DNA of 64,000 bases from the NCBI GenBank assembly GCA_017469645.1, contig JAFUFY010000055.1:1-64000 (forward strand), given 5' to 3'. This document shows positions 1 to 9,621 of the stretch, piece by piece. The stretch comes from Campylobacter sp. Its GTDB lineage: Bacteria; Campylobacterota; Campylobacteria; Campylobacterales; Campylobacteraceae. The notes below the pieces were generated by a model that did not search any database, was not told where the DNA came from, and saw nothing but the letters and a program-made list of their open reading frames with translations. The position numbers and the translations under genes are program-made. Each line of letters opens with the position of its first letter. Within the stretch, counting starts at the first letter, position 1.

Positions 1-18
1 CAACTGAGTTACGGGACC
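1..18 (-). tRNA. possible 5' part of a tRNA, cut by the window edge
   Basis: Read on the minus strand from 18 down to 1 the sequence is GGTCCCGTAACTCAGTTG. This fits the start of a tRNA: a 7-nt acceptor strand, the invariant TA at positions 8-9, a D-stem ACTC and the start of an AGTTGG D-loop. A TATAAT lies 17 bases upstream on the same strand (40..35), as expected for a tRNA promoter. The rest, including the anticodon, is outside the window, so its identity is unknown and the call is tentative. Confidence 0.4.
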
Positions 19-32
19 AAAAAAAGAAGTTC

Positions 33-60
33 GCATTATAGCAAAAAATTTTTATAATGC
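33..60. promoter_or_regulatory. back-to-back TATAAT boxes in an inverted repeat
   Basis: GCATTATA (33-40) and TATAATGC (53-60) are perfect 8-bp inverted arms separated by an A/T spacer. The minus-strand TATAAT (40..35) follows a TTTTTTGC run, the usual epsilonproteobacterial -10 context, and would serve the leftward RNA gene at the window edge. The plus-strand copy has no rightward gene nearby. The rest of 60-200 is A/T-rich with no feature I can support. Confidence 0.4.
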
Positions 61-200
61 CAAATTTTAAAAGCAAATTCAAATAAAATTTCACCGAATT
101 TAACAAAATTTTGCCAAATTTACAACCAAATTTTTTTAAATTCGCAAAGCATAAATTTAAAAAATTCGCCAAATTTACTGAAAATTTGGCTAATTTAAAC

Positions 201-1370
201 TTACTGCACCGAGTTTTTATTTCCGACAGCTTTTGCGACTATGTATCCAACAATTCCTGAGATAATCGAACCTAGCAAAATCGCTAACTTGTCTGTGTGG
301 TGGAACGCATCGCTTCCGCCGTAAGCCAACGCATCGACAAAAAGCGCCATTGTAAAGCCGATACCGCAAATTATCGCCACCGCATAAAGTTGTGCCCAGT
401 TTGCGTGTTCTGGCATATATGCGATTTTTAGTTTTATCAAAACCCAGCTAAATAGGAAAATTCCTAGTTGTTTTCCAAGGAAAAGTCCTAGCATAATGCC
501 AAGCGGAACGGCACCAAAAAGGTGAGAAATGCTCATTCCAGCTAAATCAACCCCAGCATTTGCAAAGGCAAATATCGGCAAAATGAAAAAATTCACAGGG
601 TAAGCTAAGCCGTGTTCCATATCTTTTAGCATTGAGCCTGTTTTTGTTTTTATCGGTATGCAAAAACCAGCAATTACACCTGCGATTGTAGCGTGAATGC
701 CCGAATTTAATACAAAAATCCAAAGCAAAATCGCCATTAAAATAAAAGGCAATTTTTTATCAACGCCGATTTTATTCATAAAAAACATTCCAGCAACACA
801 GGCAAACGCTAGTCCAAGATATACGAAATTTAGTGTTGAAGAGTAAAATAAAGCAATAATCAAAATAGCACACAAATCGTCCATAATCGCCAAAGTTAAA
901 ACGAAAATTTTCAGACTTGTTGGAATTCGTTTTCCTAAAAGTGCCATAACGCCAACGGCAAAAGCGATGTCAGTCGCCGTCGGTATCGCCCAACCACGCA
1001 TAGCAAATTCATCGCCCCAGTTAATGATTGTAAAAATTATAGCAGGAAACATAACCCCGCCCAAAGCAGCAAAACTAGGTAAGAAAATTTGCGAAAAATG
1101 GCGAAGCTGACCTTCGATTTTTTCTCTTTTTAGTTCAAGTCCGATCGCAAAAAAGAAAATCGCCATTAAAACATCATTTACCCAAAAATGCATAGGTTCT
1201 TCAAGTTTGTAGCTTCCTATGCCGATTTCCACAGGCAAATGCAAGAAATGGTGATAAATGCCCTGTAAAACGCCTACATTTTGAAAAATAAGCGCAAGCA
1301 CCGCTGCCGTAAGTAAAATCATTCCGGCGCTACTTTCGCTTTCTAAAATCCTTCTAATTAACCGTTTCAA
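201..1370 (-). CDS. nhaA: Na+/H+ antiporter NhaA
   Basis: Inner-membrane antiporter that exports Na+ (or Li+) in exchange for protons, for pH and sodium homeostasis. The 389 residues match the usual NhaA length and form about 12 hydrophobic helices. Family landmarks visible: TATDIAFAVGVMALLG around residue 130, and the ion-binding Asp pair in LAIMDDLCAILI around residue 163, equivalent to E. coli D163/D164. The start MKRLIRRILESESS is typical of the family. It is preceded by only 79 bp to hemJ on the same strand but shows no overlap, so co-transcription is possible but not shown. Confidence 0.96.
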   Translation of the reverse strand: MKRLIRRILESESSAGMILLTAAVLALIFQNVGVLQGIYHHFLHLPVEIGIGSYKLEEPMHFWVNDVLMAIFFFAIGLELKREKIEGQLRHFSQIFLPSFAALGGVMFPAIIFTIINWGDEFAMRGWAIPTATDIAFAVGVMALLGKRIPTSLKIFVLTLAIMDDLCAILIIALFYSSTLNFVYLGLAFACVAGMFFMNKIGVDKKLPFILMAILLWIFVLNSGIHATIAGVIAGFCIPIKTKTGSMLKDMEHGLAYPVNFFILPIFAFANAGVDLAGMSISHLFGAVPLGIMLGLFLGKQLGIFLFSWVLIKLKIAYMPEHANWAQLYAVAIICGIGFTMALFVDALAYGGSDAFHHTDKLAILLGSIISGIVGYIVAKAVGNKNSVQ

Positions 1371-1449
1371 AAAAATCCTTTTTGTAGGTAAATAAAATTT
1401 CTAAATTTTATAAAATTCTAAATAAAAATTCAAGTAAATTTCTGAATTT

Positions 1450-1893
1450 TTATTTATACGGCATGATTAACATTGCATAAAGTATCACAAACATAATCAG
1501 TGTCGGAATTTCATTTAACGCACGGAAAAATTTGCCGTTTTTATTACACTCGCCTTTTTCAAATTTTTTCAAGTAATAATAAAGCCAAAAATGATAAGCT
1601 GTCATCAAAACACCGCAAAGTAGTTTCAAATGAAAATAGCCCATTTTCATAAGCTCAGGTTTTACAAAAACAATAATGACAATAGCTGAAAAAAGCGTTA
1701 ATCCAAGCGCTATCCAGCCGATTGCGTGAAATAGCATTTTCTCCATTGTTTTAACGACACCGACAAATTCTGGTTTGTCCTTATTTTCAGCGTGATAAAC
1801 ATAAAGGCGTGGCAGATAAAATAGCATCGCCATCCACGAAATAAACGCCGCAAAGTGAATAAATTTAAACCATAAATAAGCATTATAACTCAT
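1450..1893 (-). CDS. hemJ: protoporphyrinogen IX oxidase HemJ
   Basis: Small membrane enzyme of the HemJ/UPF0093 family that oxidises protoporphyrinogen IX to protoporphyrin IX, the penultimate step of haem synthesis. The signature near the N terminus, KFIHFAAFISWMAMLFYLPR followed by LYVYHAE, contains the conserved His and the WMAxLFYLPRL block; three further helices follow. I chose the ATG at 1893 (MSYNAYLWF), which has GGAG at a good distance, giving 147 residues. A TTG 12 bases upstream (1905) is open but lies inside the ribosome binding site region. Confidence 0.92.
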   Translation of the reverse strand: MSYNAYLWFKFIHFAAFISWMAMLFYLPRLYVYHAENKDKPEFVGVVKTMEKMLFHAIGWIALGLTLFSAIVIIVFVKPELMKMGYFHLKLLCGVLMTAYHFWLYYYLKKFEKGECNKNGKFFRALNEIPTLIMFVILYAMLIMPYK

Positions 1894-1954
1894 AAATTTC
1901 TCCAAAAAATAAAAATTAAAACTAGTATTTTACTTTTTTATCCATTAAAATTCG

Positions 1955-2347
1955 CTAATTTCGCATTAAAATATCTTTTCTGGCTTCATACTCTTCTTTT
2001 GAAATCGCACCCTTTTGATAAAGTTCATAAAGTGCTTCAACACTTCTGATTTTTTCGGCATAATCAGCGTCTTTTGTTTCGCTAACATCGCCGTTAAGGT
2101 CTTCCACCCAAAGCCCTATAAAAAATAGATCAACTAACCACCAAATTCCCCAAAAAAGCAAAAAAACAAAACCGACCAAAAACCAAACGGTAAATGCCCC
2201 AAGCCAATAAAGTGCGATTTGAGCAAATCCGCTTATAAATTTACCGCAGTAAATTCGGTGCAAACCACCGCCGATAGGAAGCCCAATTAAACCCAACAAA
2301 CCGCCTAAAAACCAAAGCCCGTAAGCTACATAGTTATTTCTTATCAT
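1955..2347 (-). CDS. TM2-domain membrane protein with C-terminal SHOCT motif
   Basis: About 130 residues. The N-terminal part has the TM2 pattern: a helix with GGLLGLIGLPIGGGLHRIYC, then a second helix pair FVFLLFWGIWWLVDLFFIG. The C terminus, LYQKGAISKEEYEARKDIL, is a SHOCT short helical module, a likely oligomerisation element. The start ATG at 2347 is preceded by GGAAA; the longer frame to 2398 would run far into lspA. It overlaps the lspA end by 14 bp, so it is the third gene of the glmM-lspA operon. TM2 proteins are widespread but their bacterial role is unknown. Confidence 0.85.
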   Translation of the reverse strand: MIRNNYVAYGLWFLGGLLGLIGLPIGGGLHRIYCGKFISGFAQIALYWLGAFTVWFLVGFVFLLFWGIWWLVDLFFIGLWVEDLNGDVSETKDADYAEKIRSVEALYELYQKGAISKEEYEARKDILMRN

Positions 2348-2798
2348 TTTGTTTTTCCTTTCTATAAATTTTGTAACTTTGCCACAAAAATATGACAATC
2401 GCCAAATCTATCATCACATCGGCAAAGTTAAAAACAGCAAACTCAAACCACTTATGCCACGCTACATAATCCACAACGCCGCCGTGAATAAAGCGATCTA
2501 GCACATTTGAAACGCCACCACCTAGCAAAATGCCAAAAGGAAGCCAATGTGCGTTAAATAGCTCTTTTTGGCTAAAAACATAGATAGCCAAAGCTCCAAT
2601 CAGCCCAAGCTGAATAAATTTCAAATTCTCTCCCAAAAAGGCAAACATCGAAAACGCAACGCCTTTATTAAAAGTTAGTATTAGCGAAAAATACTCGCCG
2701 TACCAGCGAAAACCACCCAAAAATATAAATTTTATAAACTGATCAATCGCTAAAACAAGCGTAAAAATCAGAATAAATTTGATAATTTTTCTACTCAT
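2334..2798 (-). CDS. lspA: lipoprotein signal peptidase II
   Basis: Inner-membrane aspartyl protease that cleaves the signal peptide of diacylglyceryl-modified prolipoproteins. At 154 residues it has the family size and four hydrophobic helices. The catalytic Asp regions are visible as [17 protein letters not shown] and [13 protein letters not shown]. The start overlaps the glmM end by 8 bp, indicating translational coupling; glmM-lspA linkage is, from memory, also seen in C. jejuni. Confidence 0.96.
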   Translation of the reverse strand: MSRKIIKFILIFTLVLAIDQFIKFIFLGGFRWYGEYFSLILTFNKGVAFSMFAFLGENLKFIQLGLIGALAIYVFSQKELFNAHWLPFGILLGGGVSNVLDRFIHGGVVDYVAWHKWFEFAVFNFADVMIDLAIVIFLWQSYKIYRKEKQNDKK

Positions 2799-4131
2799 TT
2801 AACGCTTTTTTGAAAAATTTTTCAGCTTCGTTCGCCCATTTTTGAAGAGCTTTTTCATTTTTGCCTTCCAAAAGCAATCTTATCAAATTCTCCGTCCCCG
2901 AATAGCGAAATAAAGTGCGAATTTTATCTTTTTTAATACCTGCTTCAAGCTCTTTTAACCCAGCGATTTTTTCAAGCGGTTTTTTATTTGTAATCTTTAA
3001 ATTTCGCAAAATTTGCGGATAAGGCTTGATTAAATTTGCTAATTCACTAGCTTTTTTATTCATACTTAGCATACATGCGGCAAATTGAAGTGCAGAAGCT
3101 ATCCCGTCGCCAGTCTTAGCGTAATCGCCAAAAATCACATGTCCGCTTTGTTCTCCGCCGAAATTCGCCTTTTTTTCTTTCATCATTTCAAGCACAAATT
3201 TATCGCCGACACTGCACCTATGCACCTTTACGCCGTGTGAATTTAAAAAATCATCTAACGCGCCGTTACTCATCACGGTTGCGATGATTTGGTTATTTTC
3301 AAGCTCGTTTTGTTCTTTTAGATAAAGTGCTAAAACCCCAAGCAAGGTATCGCCGTGTATTATCTCTCCATTATCATCAACTACGACTAGTCTATCGGCG
3401 TCCCCGTCAAATGCAAATCCCACATCAGCGCGCAATCTTTTTACTTCGCTTGCCAAATTTTGCGGAGCTAACGCGCCACAATTTTCGTTAATATTTTTGC
3501 CGTTTGGTTCATCGCCAAGAACAATTATTTCAGCGCCAAGCTCGCTAAATACGGTCGGAGCGACTTTGTAACTAGCACCATTTGCACAATCAAGCACAAT
3601 GCGAAGTCCGTGCAGAGTTTTGTGTTTTGGAAATGAATTTTTAAGCTGAACGATATATCTTCCGATGACATCATCGACCCTTTTTGCCACGCCGATTTCC
3701 ATCATTTGCTTTCTAGCTTCGGCGATTAGCTCATCGCTATAATAAATTTTTTCAATCTCGGCTTCTTCTTTTTCATCAAGTTTAAAGCCCGTGTGATCGA
3801 AAAATTTAATGCCATTATCATAATAAGGATTATGCGAAGCACTTATCATAATCCCTGCATCACAACGCATATCTTCTGTCAAAAACGCAATAGCAGGTGT
3901 TGGCATAGGACCTATTTGACGGACATTGTATCCGACCGAAGTAAGCCCTGCCACAATCGCAGTTTCTATCATATAACCGCTTCGTCTTGTATCTTTTCCT
4001 ACTAAAATCATATTCGTAACGGAATTTTTTCTAAAATAAATTCCTGCTGCCATGGCTAGTCGCATAGCAAGTTCGGCTGTTAAAAATTCTCCTGCTTTGC
4101 CCCTGACGCCGTCAGTTCCGAAAAGTTTCAT
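2791..4131 (-). CDS. glmM: phosphoglucosamine mutase
   Basis: Converts glucosamine-6-phosphate to glucosamine-1-phosphate for UDP-GlcNAc, feeding peptidoglycan and lipooligosaccharide synthesis in the cytoplasm. The 446 residues match GlmM. Active-site serine loop [19 protein letters not shown] around residue 100; Mg-binding DGDADRL around 240; sugar loop GEQSGH around 325; phosphate-binding [10 protein letters not shown] near the C terminus. First gene of a leftward glmM-lspA-TM2 operon with a candidate TAGAAT -10 at 4171..4166. Confidence 0.97.
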   Translation of the reverse strand: MKLFGTDGVRGKAGEFLTAELAMRLAMAAGIYFRKNSVTNMILVGKDTRRSGYMIETAIVAGLTSVGYNVRQIGPMPTPAIAFLTEDMRCDAGIMISASHNPYYDNGIKFFDHTGFKLDEKEEAEIEKIYYSDELIAEARKQMMEIGVAKRVDDVIGRYIVQLKNSFPKHKTLHGLRIVLDCANGASYKVAPTVFSELGAEIIVLGDEPNGKNINENCGALAPQNLASEVKRLRADVGFAFDGDADRLVVVDDNGEIIHGDTLLGVLALYLKEQNELENNQIIATVMSNGALDDFLNSHGVKVHRCSVGDKFVLEMMKEKKANFGGEQSGHVIFGDYAKTGDGIASALQFAACMLSMNKKASELANLIKPYPQILRNLKITNKKPLEKIAGLKELEAGIKKDKIRTLFRYSGTENLIRLLLEGKNEKALQKWANEAEKFFKKALNE

Positions 4132-4165
4132 AAATTTAATCCTTTTTTCAAAAAAATCAGGTAGT

Positions 4166-4171
4166 ATTCTA
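4166..4171 (-). promoter_or_regulatory. candidate -10 box for glmM operon
   Basis: TAGAAT on the minus strand, 35 bases before the glmM start and after a T-rich stretch. It sits in a small inverted repeat GGTAG-TATT-CTACC (4160-4173). No mapped start is available. Confidence 0.4.
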
Positions 4172-4248
4172 CCAAAAAATATTTAATCTTTATAAAATTA
4201 CTTATTTAAATTTTTCTTAAATTAAGCATTATTTAAATAAATTATATG

Positions 4249-4254
4249 TATAAT
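4249..4254 (+). promoter_or_regulatory. -10 box for rpsT
   Basis: TATAAT preceded by TATATG in an A/T-rich region, 36 bases before the rpsT ATG; the untranslated leader contains AAAAGGGAAAA as ribosome binding site. Confidence 0.65.
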
Positions 4255-4289
4255 CTCCGACTTAAACTTATTTTTTAAAAGGGAAAATT

Positions 4290-4562
4290 ATGGCAAACCA
4301 TAAATCTGCTGAAAAAAGAGCAAGACAAACGGTCAAAAGAACCGAGAGAAATAGATTTTACCGCACAAGATTAAAAAATATGACAAGAGCGGTAAGAGAA
4401 GCAGTTGATGCTAAAAATATCGAAGCTGCCGAAGCTGCGTTAAAAGTGGCAAATCAAAGTTTTCATAGCTTTGTAAGCAAAGGCTTTTTGAAAAAAGAAA
4501 CAGCTTCTAGACGCGTTAGTCGCCTTGCAAAACTTGTAAATTCATTAAAAACTGCTGCTTAA
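4290..4562 (+). CDS. rpsT: 30S ribosomal protein S20
   Basis: Primary 16S rRNA-binding protein of the 30S subunit. 90 residues, strongly basic, starting [17 protein letters not shown], the S20 signature, and ending with the helical region [16 protein letters not shown]. It has its own promoter and sits 12 bp upstream of prfA, with which it is probably co-transcribed. Confidence 0.98.
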   Translation: MANHKSAEKRARQTVKRTERNRFYRTRLKNMTRAVREAVDAKNIEAAEAALKVANQSFHSFVSKGFLKKETASRRVSRLAKLVNSLKTAA

Positions 4563-4574
4563 TTTTAAATTTAT

Positions 4575-5642
4575 ATGTTAGCCGATAAACTTCAACCGTT
4601 TTTGGATCGCTACGATGAGCTTTCGAAGCTTCTTAGCGATCCAAGTATCACTGCCGATATTTCAAATATGACAAAGCTCTCAAAAGAGCAAAGAAGTATC
4701 GAGCCTATCAAAGAAGCGGCTAATAGCTCCATAAACACACTTAAAGAGATCGAAGAAAATAAAAGCTTACTAAGCGACCCTGAATTTGGCGATTTGGCAA
4801 AAGAAGAACTAAAAAATTTAGAAATTCAAAAAGAAAAACTTGAAGAAGATATAAAAATTCTGCTTCTCCCAAAAGATCCAAATGATGATAAAAATATCTT
4901 CCTTGAAATTCGCGCTGGAACCGGCGGCGATGAGGCCGCGCTTTTTGCGGGAGATTTGCTAGGGGCGTATTTGCGTTATGCTGAGCTTAGAGGCTATAAA
5001 TGTGAAATCGTAAGCCAAAGCGAAGGAAGCGTGGGCGGTTTTAAAGAAGTTATTTTGCTTGTTAAGGGCGACGGGGCGTATTCTAGGCTTAAATTCGAAG
5101 GCGGCACACACAGAGTCCAAAGGGTGCCTGAAACCGAAAGTCAAGGACGCGTGCATACCTCTGCTATCACGGTTGCTGTAATGCCTGAAATCGAAGATAG
5201 CGAAATCGAAATCAAAGATAGCGATTTGCGTATCGATGTCATGCGTAGCTCAGGGCATGGCGGACAATCCGTAAATACCACTGATAGCGCCGTTCGTATC
5301 ACGCATATACCAACAGGTCTAGTCGTAACCAACCAAGACGGCAAAAGCCAACACAAAAACAAAGAAGCTGCGATGAAAGTGCTAAAAGCTAGGCTTTATG
5401 ACTTGCAAGAGCAAGAACGCCTAGAAAAAGAGCGCGCCGAACGAAAAGATCAAGTCGGCACAGGCGATAGAAGTGGTCGAATTCGCACTTACAACTACCC
5501 GCAAAACCGCATTTCAGACCACCGCATAAATTTAACACTTTACCGCTTAGACGCGATAATGGCTGGCGGACTTTTTGATGAAATCATCGATCCGCTCATC
5601 ACAAACGCACAGGCCGAGCTTATCGCAAGTGCAGGTTTGTAA
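4575..5642 (+). CDS. prfA: peptide chain release factor 1
   Basis: Decodes UAA/UAG stop codons and triggers peptidyl-tRNA hydrolysis on the ribosome. 355 residues. The codon-recognition tripeptide is PET in [13 protein letters not shown] (PxT type, so RF1 rather than RF2), and the universal GGQ is in [17 protein letters not shown]. It ends [14 protein letters not shown] as in the family. Short 12-bp gap after rpsT. Confidence 0.97.
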   Translation: MLADKLQPFLDRYDELSKLLSDPSITADISNMTKLSKEQRSIEPIKEAANSSINTLKEIEENKSLLSDPEFGDLAKEELKNLEIQKEKLEEDIKILLLPKDPNDDKNIFLEIRAGTGGDEAALFAGDLLGAYLRYAELRGYKCEIVSQSEGSVGGFKEVILLVKGDGAYSRLKFEGGTHRVQRVPETESQGRVHTSAITVAVMPEIEDSEIEIKDSDLRIDVMRSSGHGGQSVNTTDSAVRITHIPTGLVVTNQDGKSQHKNKEAAMKVLKARLYDLQEQERLEKERAERKDQVGTGDRSGRIRTYNYPQNRISDHRINLTLYRLDAIMAGGLFDEIIDPLITNAQAELIASAGL

Positions 5643-5738
5643 ATTTTAAAAATTTATCTTAAATTTATTCATTTTAAACAAAATTTATTTAAAAATTTGC
5701 TATGCTTTTTTTAAATTTTAACCACAAGGATAGCCAAA

Positions 5739-6578
5739 ATGGAAAAAGTTTTTATTTGTGTTGATGACAATGCTCTATTTCAGCCGGTTTGCGACTACGG
5801 AATTTATGTAGCTAAAACTATCAAAGCCGAGCCTGTTTTTATACATGTCATCGAAAGCCCTGAGCTTGGAGAGAATTTTTACGGACTTGCAGCTGGCGGT
5901 ATCGTGCTTGGCGAAAAAGATATGGTCTTATCACAATACGGCACATTTGATGAAGATAGCAATAAAATCGATGAAGAAAAATCAAAGGCTATGCTTGAAA
6001 AATGCGTTGCTATGGCAGACGAACAAGGCGTAAAAGCTTCGACGATTTTGCGCGACGGCGATTTTTTGGACATCATCGAAGAATACAAAAATGAAGCCAA
6101 AATTTTTGTGCTTGGCATAAAAGGCACAAACAACGAAGATGTCGGCTTTAACGCAACAATGCTGATAAAAGAGATGAAGGTTCCGGCTCTATTAGTAAAT
6201 AAAGAATTTAGTCCGATAAATTCGGTGCTTGTGGCGTTTGACGGCACGGAAGCTGCCGTTAAGACGGTCAAATTCATAAAAGATGCAAAACTTCTAAAAA
6301 ATGCAAAAAAATATGTCATAAATGTAAATAATAACGCCGAAGAATCGCAAAAAACGCTTGAAGTCGCAAGAGAAATTCTAAAAGGCGAAAATGCCGAATT
6401 TGTGAGCGTTTCAGGCGATGTTCCGGGCGATGAGATTATAAAATATCGCCGTGCAAATAATCTAGACCTAATCGCCACCGGCGCATTTAGCAAAGGCTTT
6501 TTCAAAAAGCTTATTTTAGGTAGCGTTTCGCAAGATATTTTGCAAAATGCCCTAGTGCCGATTTTGGTTTTGGCTTAG
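5739..6578 (+). CDS. tandem universal stress protein (UspA family)
   Basis: 279 residues made of two Usp domains: residues 1-145 (MEKVFICVDDN start) and about 150-279 (INSVLVAFDGTEAAVK start). The second domain ends with ATGAFSKGFFKKLILGSVS, close to the ATP-binding G-2x-G-9x-G-S/T motif but with Ser in place of the second Gly; the first domain lacks an obvious motif. It sits alone, with AAGGA before the ATG and a candidate TATGCT -10 in the A/T-rich leader. A hairpin repeat follows the stop. Cytosolic stress role inferred from family only. Confidence 0.88.
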   Translation: MEKVFICVDDNALFQPVCDYGIYVAKTIKAEPVFIHVIESPELGENFYGLAAGGIVLGEKDMVLSQYGTFDEDSNKIDEEKSKAMLEKCVAMADEQGVKASTILRDGDFLDIIEEYKNEAKIFVLGIKGTNNEDVGFNATMLIKEMKVPALLVNKEFSPINSVLVAFDGTEAAVKTVKFIKDAKLLKNAKKYVINVNNNAEESQKTLEVAREILKGENAEFVSVSGDVPGDEIIKYRRANNLDLIATGAFSKGFFKKLILGSVSQDILQNALVPILVLA

Positions 6579-6592
6579 GATTTATTACTTTT

Positions 6593-6621
6593 GGTGGGCA
6601 AGGATGCCCACCCTACGATAC
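6593..6621. repeat. 29-nt hairpin repeat, copy 1
   Basis: GGTGGGCA-AGGA-TGCCCACC (6593-6612) is a perfect 8-bp stem followed by CTACGATAC. The same 29 nt occur exactly, in opposite orientation, at 23641-23669. Here it lies between convergent genes and may also act as a terminator. Confidence 0.85.
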
Positions 6622-6628
6622 TTTAAAA

Positions 6629-7231
6629 TTAGTTGTTTATCAATTTTATTTTATTTATTCTATCGAATTTTGCTTTTTGTTGCGATTTATCATCCCAAGC
6701 AAATTGCAATATATATTCATTATGCGAAACGAAGTATAAAGCATTAATAAAATTCAGCAACTCGTTCGATTTATCACAATAACAATCTTGTATATATAAA
6801 TTTTTATTGTAAAACCCAATAAATGTAAAAAAATCACTAGATTTGCATAAAAAATATACATTGTCTAACGGAATTTTTTTACCACAAAAAGTGATTAAAT
6901 TTTTATTTGTTACATAAAATCCCTGATTTATAAAATTCATTATCTCGTGGTAAATTATTGCTAAAAATATCAAAAAAGATAATCCAGCACAAATTTTCAA
7001 AAAAAGTCTTTCATTTAAAAAAACAATGACAATAAAATACAAAAATAAAGCATATACAGCAATTTTAAGCATAGAAATTAATCTTGACGAACAAGTAAAT
7101 TTATAAAACACACTCTCATCGCTATCAAGCTTAATATCATATTTTTCTAAAAGTTCTTTTTCTAAATTTTCATCGTTTTCAAATTTTAAATTCTCAATAT
7201 CGATTTCTTGGTTTTCTTTTAGTTTCTTCAA
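6629..7231 (-). CDS. hypothetical membrane protein, possible PH-like domain
   Basis: 200 residues. Acidic N-terminal 40 residues (EIDIENLKFENDENLEKE), two adjacent hydrophobic helices at about 55-95, then a cytoplasmic region beginning GFYVTNKNLITFCGKKIPLDNV, whose strand pattern recalls bacterial PH (bPH) domains. I do not recognise the family firmly. Start ATG with AAGGG upstream. Very low G+C, like its neighbours. Convergent with the usp gene. Confidence 0.75.
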   Translation of the reverse strand: MKKLKENQEIDIENLKFENDENLEKELLEKYDIKLDSDESVFYKFTCSSRLISMLKIAVYALFLYFIVIVFLNERLFLKICAGLSFLIFLAIIYHEIMNFINQGFYVTNKNLITFCGKKIPLDNVYFLCKSSDFFTFIGFYNKNLYIQDCYCDKSNELLNFINALYFVSHNEYILQFAWDDKSQQKAKFDRINKIKLINN

Positions 7232-7284
7232 ATTTAACCCTTTTGTTTTCTTTGTCGTTGCAAAAATTTATGAAGCAAATTTAT

Positions 7285-8040
7285 CTAAATTTCAATGTCA
7301 ATTCCAACAGGGCAGTGGTCTGAGCCTGTGATTTCGCTCAAAATAAAAGCGTCTTTTAAATTCGCCCTTAAATCTTCACTAATGAAAAAATAATCAATCC
7401 GCCAACCGACATTTTTCGCCCTTGCATTAAAGCGGTAACTCCACCACGAATACGCCATCTCGTCCCCATGAACGGCTCTAAAAGTGTCGATAAATCCGTG
7501 CGATAAAAGCTCATCTATCCACTCTCGCTCGATTTTTAAAAACCCGCTAGTTTGCGAATTTGCTTTTGGATTTTTTAAATCAATCTCCCTGTGAGCCGTA
7601 TTTACATCGCCGCAAATGATGATTTTTCGCCCGTTTTTTCGCAGCTCGTCAAGGTAAGCTAAAAATTTAGCGTAAAATTCGAGCTTAAATTTTAGCCTTT
7701 CATCGTCCTTCTGCCCGTTTGGAAAGTAGATATTAAAAAGCGTAATATCCTTAAAATCGTGCTGTAAAACCCGTCCTTCGGTGTCATCATTAAAAAGCGA
7801 TTTATGCGTAACACAAGGAAAATTATGCAAACTCATCACGCCACTATAACCGGCGCGAGTCGCCGAATTTGCACTCAAATTTGCAAAACCGAGATTATAA
7901 ATTTCTTTTGGAATTTGCTCTTCGTTAAGCTTTGTTTCTTGAATTCCCAAAAAATCAGGCTTGAACTTGCTAAGCCACGCAAAGCCGTCTTTGGCGACCA
8001 CCGCCCTAAGTCCATTTACATTCCACGAAATCAAACGCAT
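7285..8040 (-). CDS. xth: exodeoxyribonuclease III / AP endonuclease
   Basis: Base-excision repair nuclease that cuts 5' to abasic sites and has 3'-5' exonuclease activity. 251 residues, the ExoIII family length. Visible motifs: RLISWNVNGLRAV at the N terminus, GIQETKL (metal-binding Glu), GDVNTAHREIDL (catalytic Asp/Asn) and the terminal SDHCPVGIDI (catalytic Asp-His). Single gene on the minus strand. Confidence 0.96.
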   Translation of the reverse strand: MRLISWNVNGLRAVVAKDGFAWLSKFKPDFLGIQETKLNEEQIPKEIYNLGFANLSANSATRAGYSGVMSLHNFPCVTHKSLFNDDTEGRVLQHDFKDITLFNIYFPNGQKDDERLKFKLEFYAKFLAYLDELRKNGRKIIICGDVNTAHREIDLKNPKANSQTSGFLKIEREWIDELLSHGFIDTFRAVHGDEMAYSWWSYRFNARAKNVGWRIDYFFISEDLRANLKDAFILSEITGSDHCPVGIDIEI

Positions 8041-8073
8041 AAACTAACCTTTACTAACAAATTTACTAACAAA

Positions 8074-8622
8074 TCAAAAAATTCCTAAATGCTCACACAT
8101 AATTTTAAAGCCCAAAAATATCAGTATCAAACCACCTAAAATAAGGGCTTTTCGCTCGAAAATCTCGCCTGTTTTTTTGCCTATAAAAACAGCTAACAAA
8201 CAAACTAACAAACAAACCAAACCGATGACAAAACAGGCGTATAAAATATTTACTTCGCTAAATGCAAAAGTTACACCCACAGCCAAAGCGTCAATGCTAG
8301 TGGCAATCGCCCCTAAAATAAGCTCTTTTGTGCTTAAATTTATGTTGCATTCGCCCTTGTAATGCAGTGCTTCTTTTATCATTTTTACGCCTAAAAAAGC
8401 CAAAATTCCAAATACCACAAAGTGGTCGATTTCGCTTATGAATTTGACAAAACTAATGCCGAGCAAAAAGCCAAAAACAGGCATAATCGCCTGAAAAATA
8501 GCATAAACAAATGAGATTTTAAACGCTTTTGCAAAGCTTAAATTTAAACACTTTGCGCCGTTTGCCACCGACAAAGCAGCGCTATCCATAGAAAGGGCAA
8601 TCGCAATCAAAAATATTTCCAC
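8074..8622 (-). CDS. mntP: manganese efflux pump MntP
   Basis: Inner-membrane Mn2+ exporter. Six hydrophobic helices with the two family Asp motifs: IALSMDSAALSVANG near the N terminus and ATSIDALAVGVTFAF near the middle. I place the start at a GTG (8622), preceded by AAGGAAA at normal distance and aligning with the usual MEIFLIAI beginning, giving 182 residues. The ATG at 8658 would add 12 residues not seen in the family. No riboswitch-like leader is apparent. Confidence 0.9.
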   Translation of the reverse strand: MEIFLIAIALSMDSAALSVANGAKCLNLSFAKAFKISFVYAIFQAIMPVFGFLLGISFVKFISEIDHFVVFGILAFLGVKMIKEALHYKGECNINLSTKELILGAIATSIDALAVGVTFAFSEVNILYACFVIGLVCLLVCLLAVFIGKKTGEIFERKALILGGLILIFLGFKIMCEHLGIF

Positions 8623-8712
8623 AAAAATTTCCTTAAATTTAAAAGCTTGATTATACATTAAAAAATTTTTAGATAAAATAAAAGCTTTATTTTAAGAAAG
8701 ATTAACAAATTT

Positions 8713-9621
8713 ATGAATTCAAATAAAACGCTTTTATCGGATTTTGCGCTTGTTTTTGTGGCGATTAGCTGGGGTGCGACATTTATGCTCGTGCAAAATG
8801 CGATAAATAAAATCGATGTTTTTAGCTTTTTATTTTGGAGATTTTTGATTTCTGCGATTTTAATGTGGCTGATTTCGCTCAAATTTGAGCTTAAATTTGA
8901 TAAAAAATCGCTCATTTATGGCGGAATTTTGGGAATTTTTCTCTTTTTGGGTTTTGCATTTCAAACACTAGCTCTAAAATATACGCTCTCTTCAAGTGTA
9001 GCTTTTATAACGGGAATTTATGTCGTGTTGGTGCCTTTTTTAATGTTAGCTTTTTTTAAGCAAAAAGTGCGTTTGTTTGCGTTTTTGGGTGCGTTTGTGG
9101 CATTTTTTGGGCTTTATTTTTTAAGTGGTGCTAGTGGCGTTAGTTTGGGACTTGGCGAGATTTTAACGCTAGTTTGTGCGTTTGCCTTTGCCTTTCAAAT
9201 CGCACTAACAGGCGAGTTTGTAAAAAAAGCTAACATTTATGCGTTAGTTATCGCTCAGTTTGTTTGTGTTTGCGTTTTTAGCCTGATTTTAGCGATATTT
9301 TTATCGCATGGTAACTACGAAAATTCTGTTAGTTTGTTAGGAAATTTAATATTTTCGTTTGAATTTGATTTTTTATTTGCTCTTATTATAACTAGCGTTT
9401 TTGCGACGGTTTTAGCCTATTTTATTCAAACTTTTGCACAACTTTACACAAGTGCGACAAAAACCGTCTTGATCTTTGCGTTAGAGCCAGTAAGTGCTGG
9501 GATCATCGGTTATATTTTTGGCGAAAATTTATCAAATTTGCAAATTTTTGGCGCAGGTTTGATACTCTTTGGAATAATTCTTAGCGAACTAGGCAAAATT
9601 TTATTTTCGAAACCACGCTAA
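8713..9621 (+). CDS. EamA/DMT-superfamily exporter
   Basis: 302 residues forming ten hydrophobic helices in two EamA repeats: residues about 10-140 (FVAISWGATFMLVQ start) and about 150-295 (GEILTLVCAFAFAF start; LEPVSAGIIGYIFGE near the end). Typical of metabolite or amino-acid efflux carriers; substrate cannot be read from sequence. The end overlaps the oppositely oriented znuB by 4 bp. Confidence 0.9.
   Translation: MNSNKTLLSDFALVFVAISWGATFMLVQNAINKIDVFSFLFWRFLISAILMWLISLKFELKFDKKSLIYGGILGIFLFLGFAFQTLALKYTLSSSVAFITGIYVVLVPFLMLAFFKQKVRLFAFLGAFVAFFGLYFLSGASGVSLGLGEILTLVCAFAFAFQIALTGEFVKKANIYALVIAQFVCVCVFSLILAIFLSHGNYENSVSLLGNLIFSFEFDFLFALIITSVFATVLAYFIQTFAQLYTSATKTVLIFALEPVSAGIIGYIFGENLSNLQIFGAGLILFGIILSELGKILFSKPR

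Noticed and set aside
5879-6505. 208-codon open frame antisense to the universal stress gene
   Set aside because: It lies wholly inside a well-supported gene, shows no recognisable domain and has Ser/Phe-rich shadow composition.
8622-8712. Mn riboswitch (yybP-ykoY) before mntP
   Set aside because: The leader is only a few tens of bases before the divergent gene and shows no conserved riboswitch motif.
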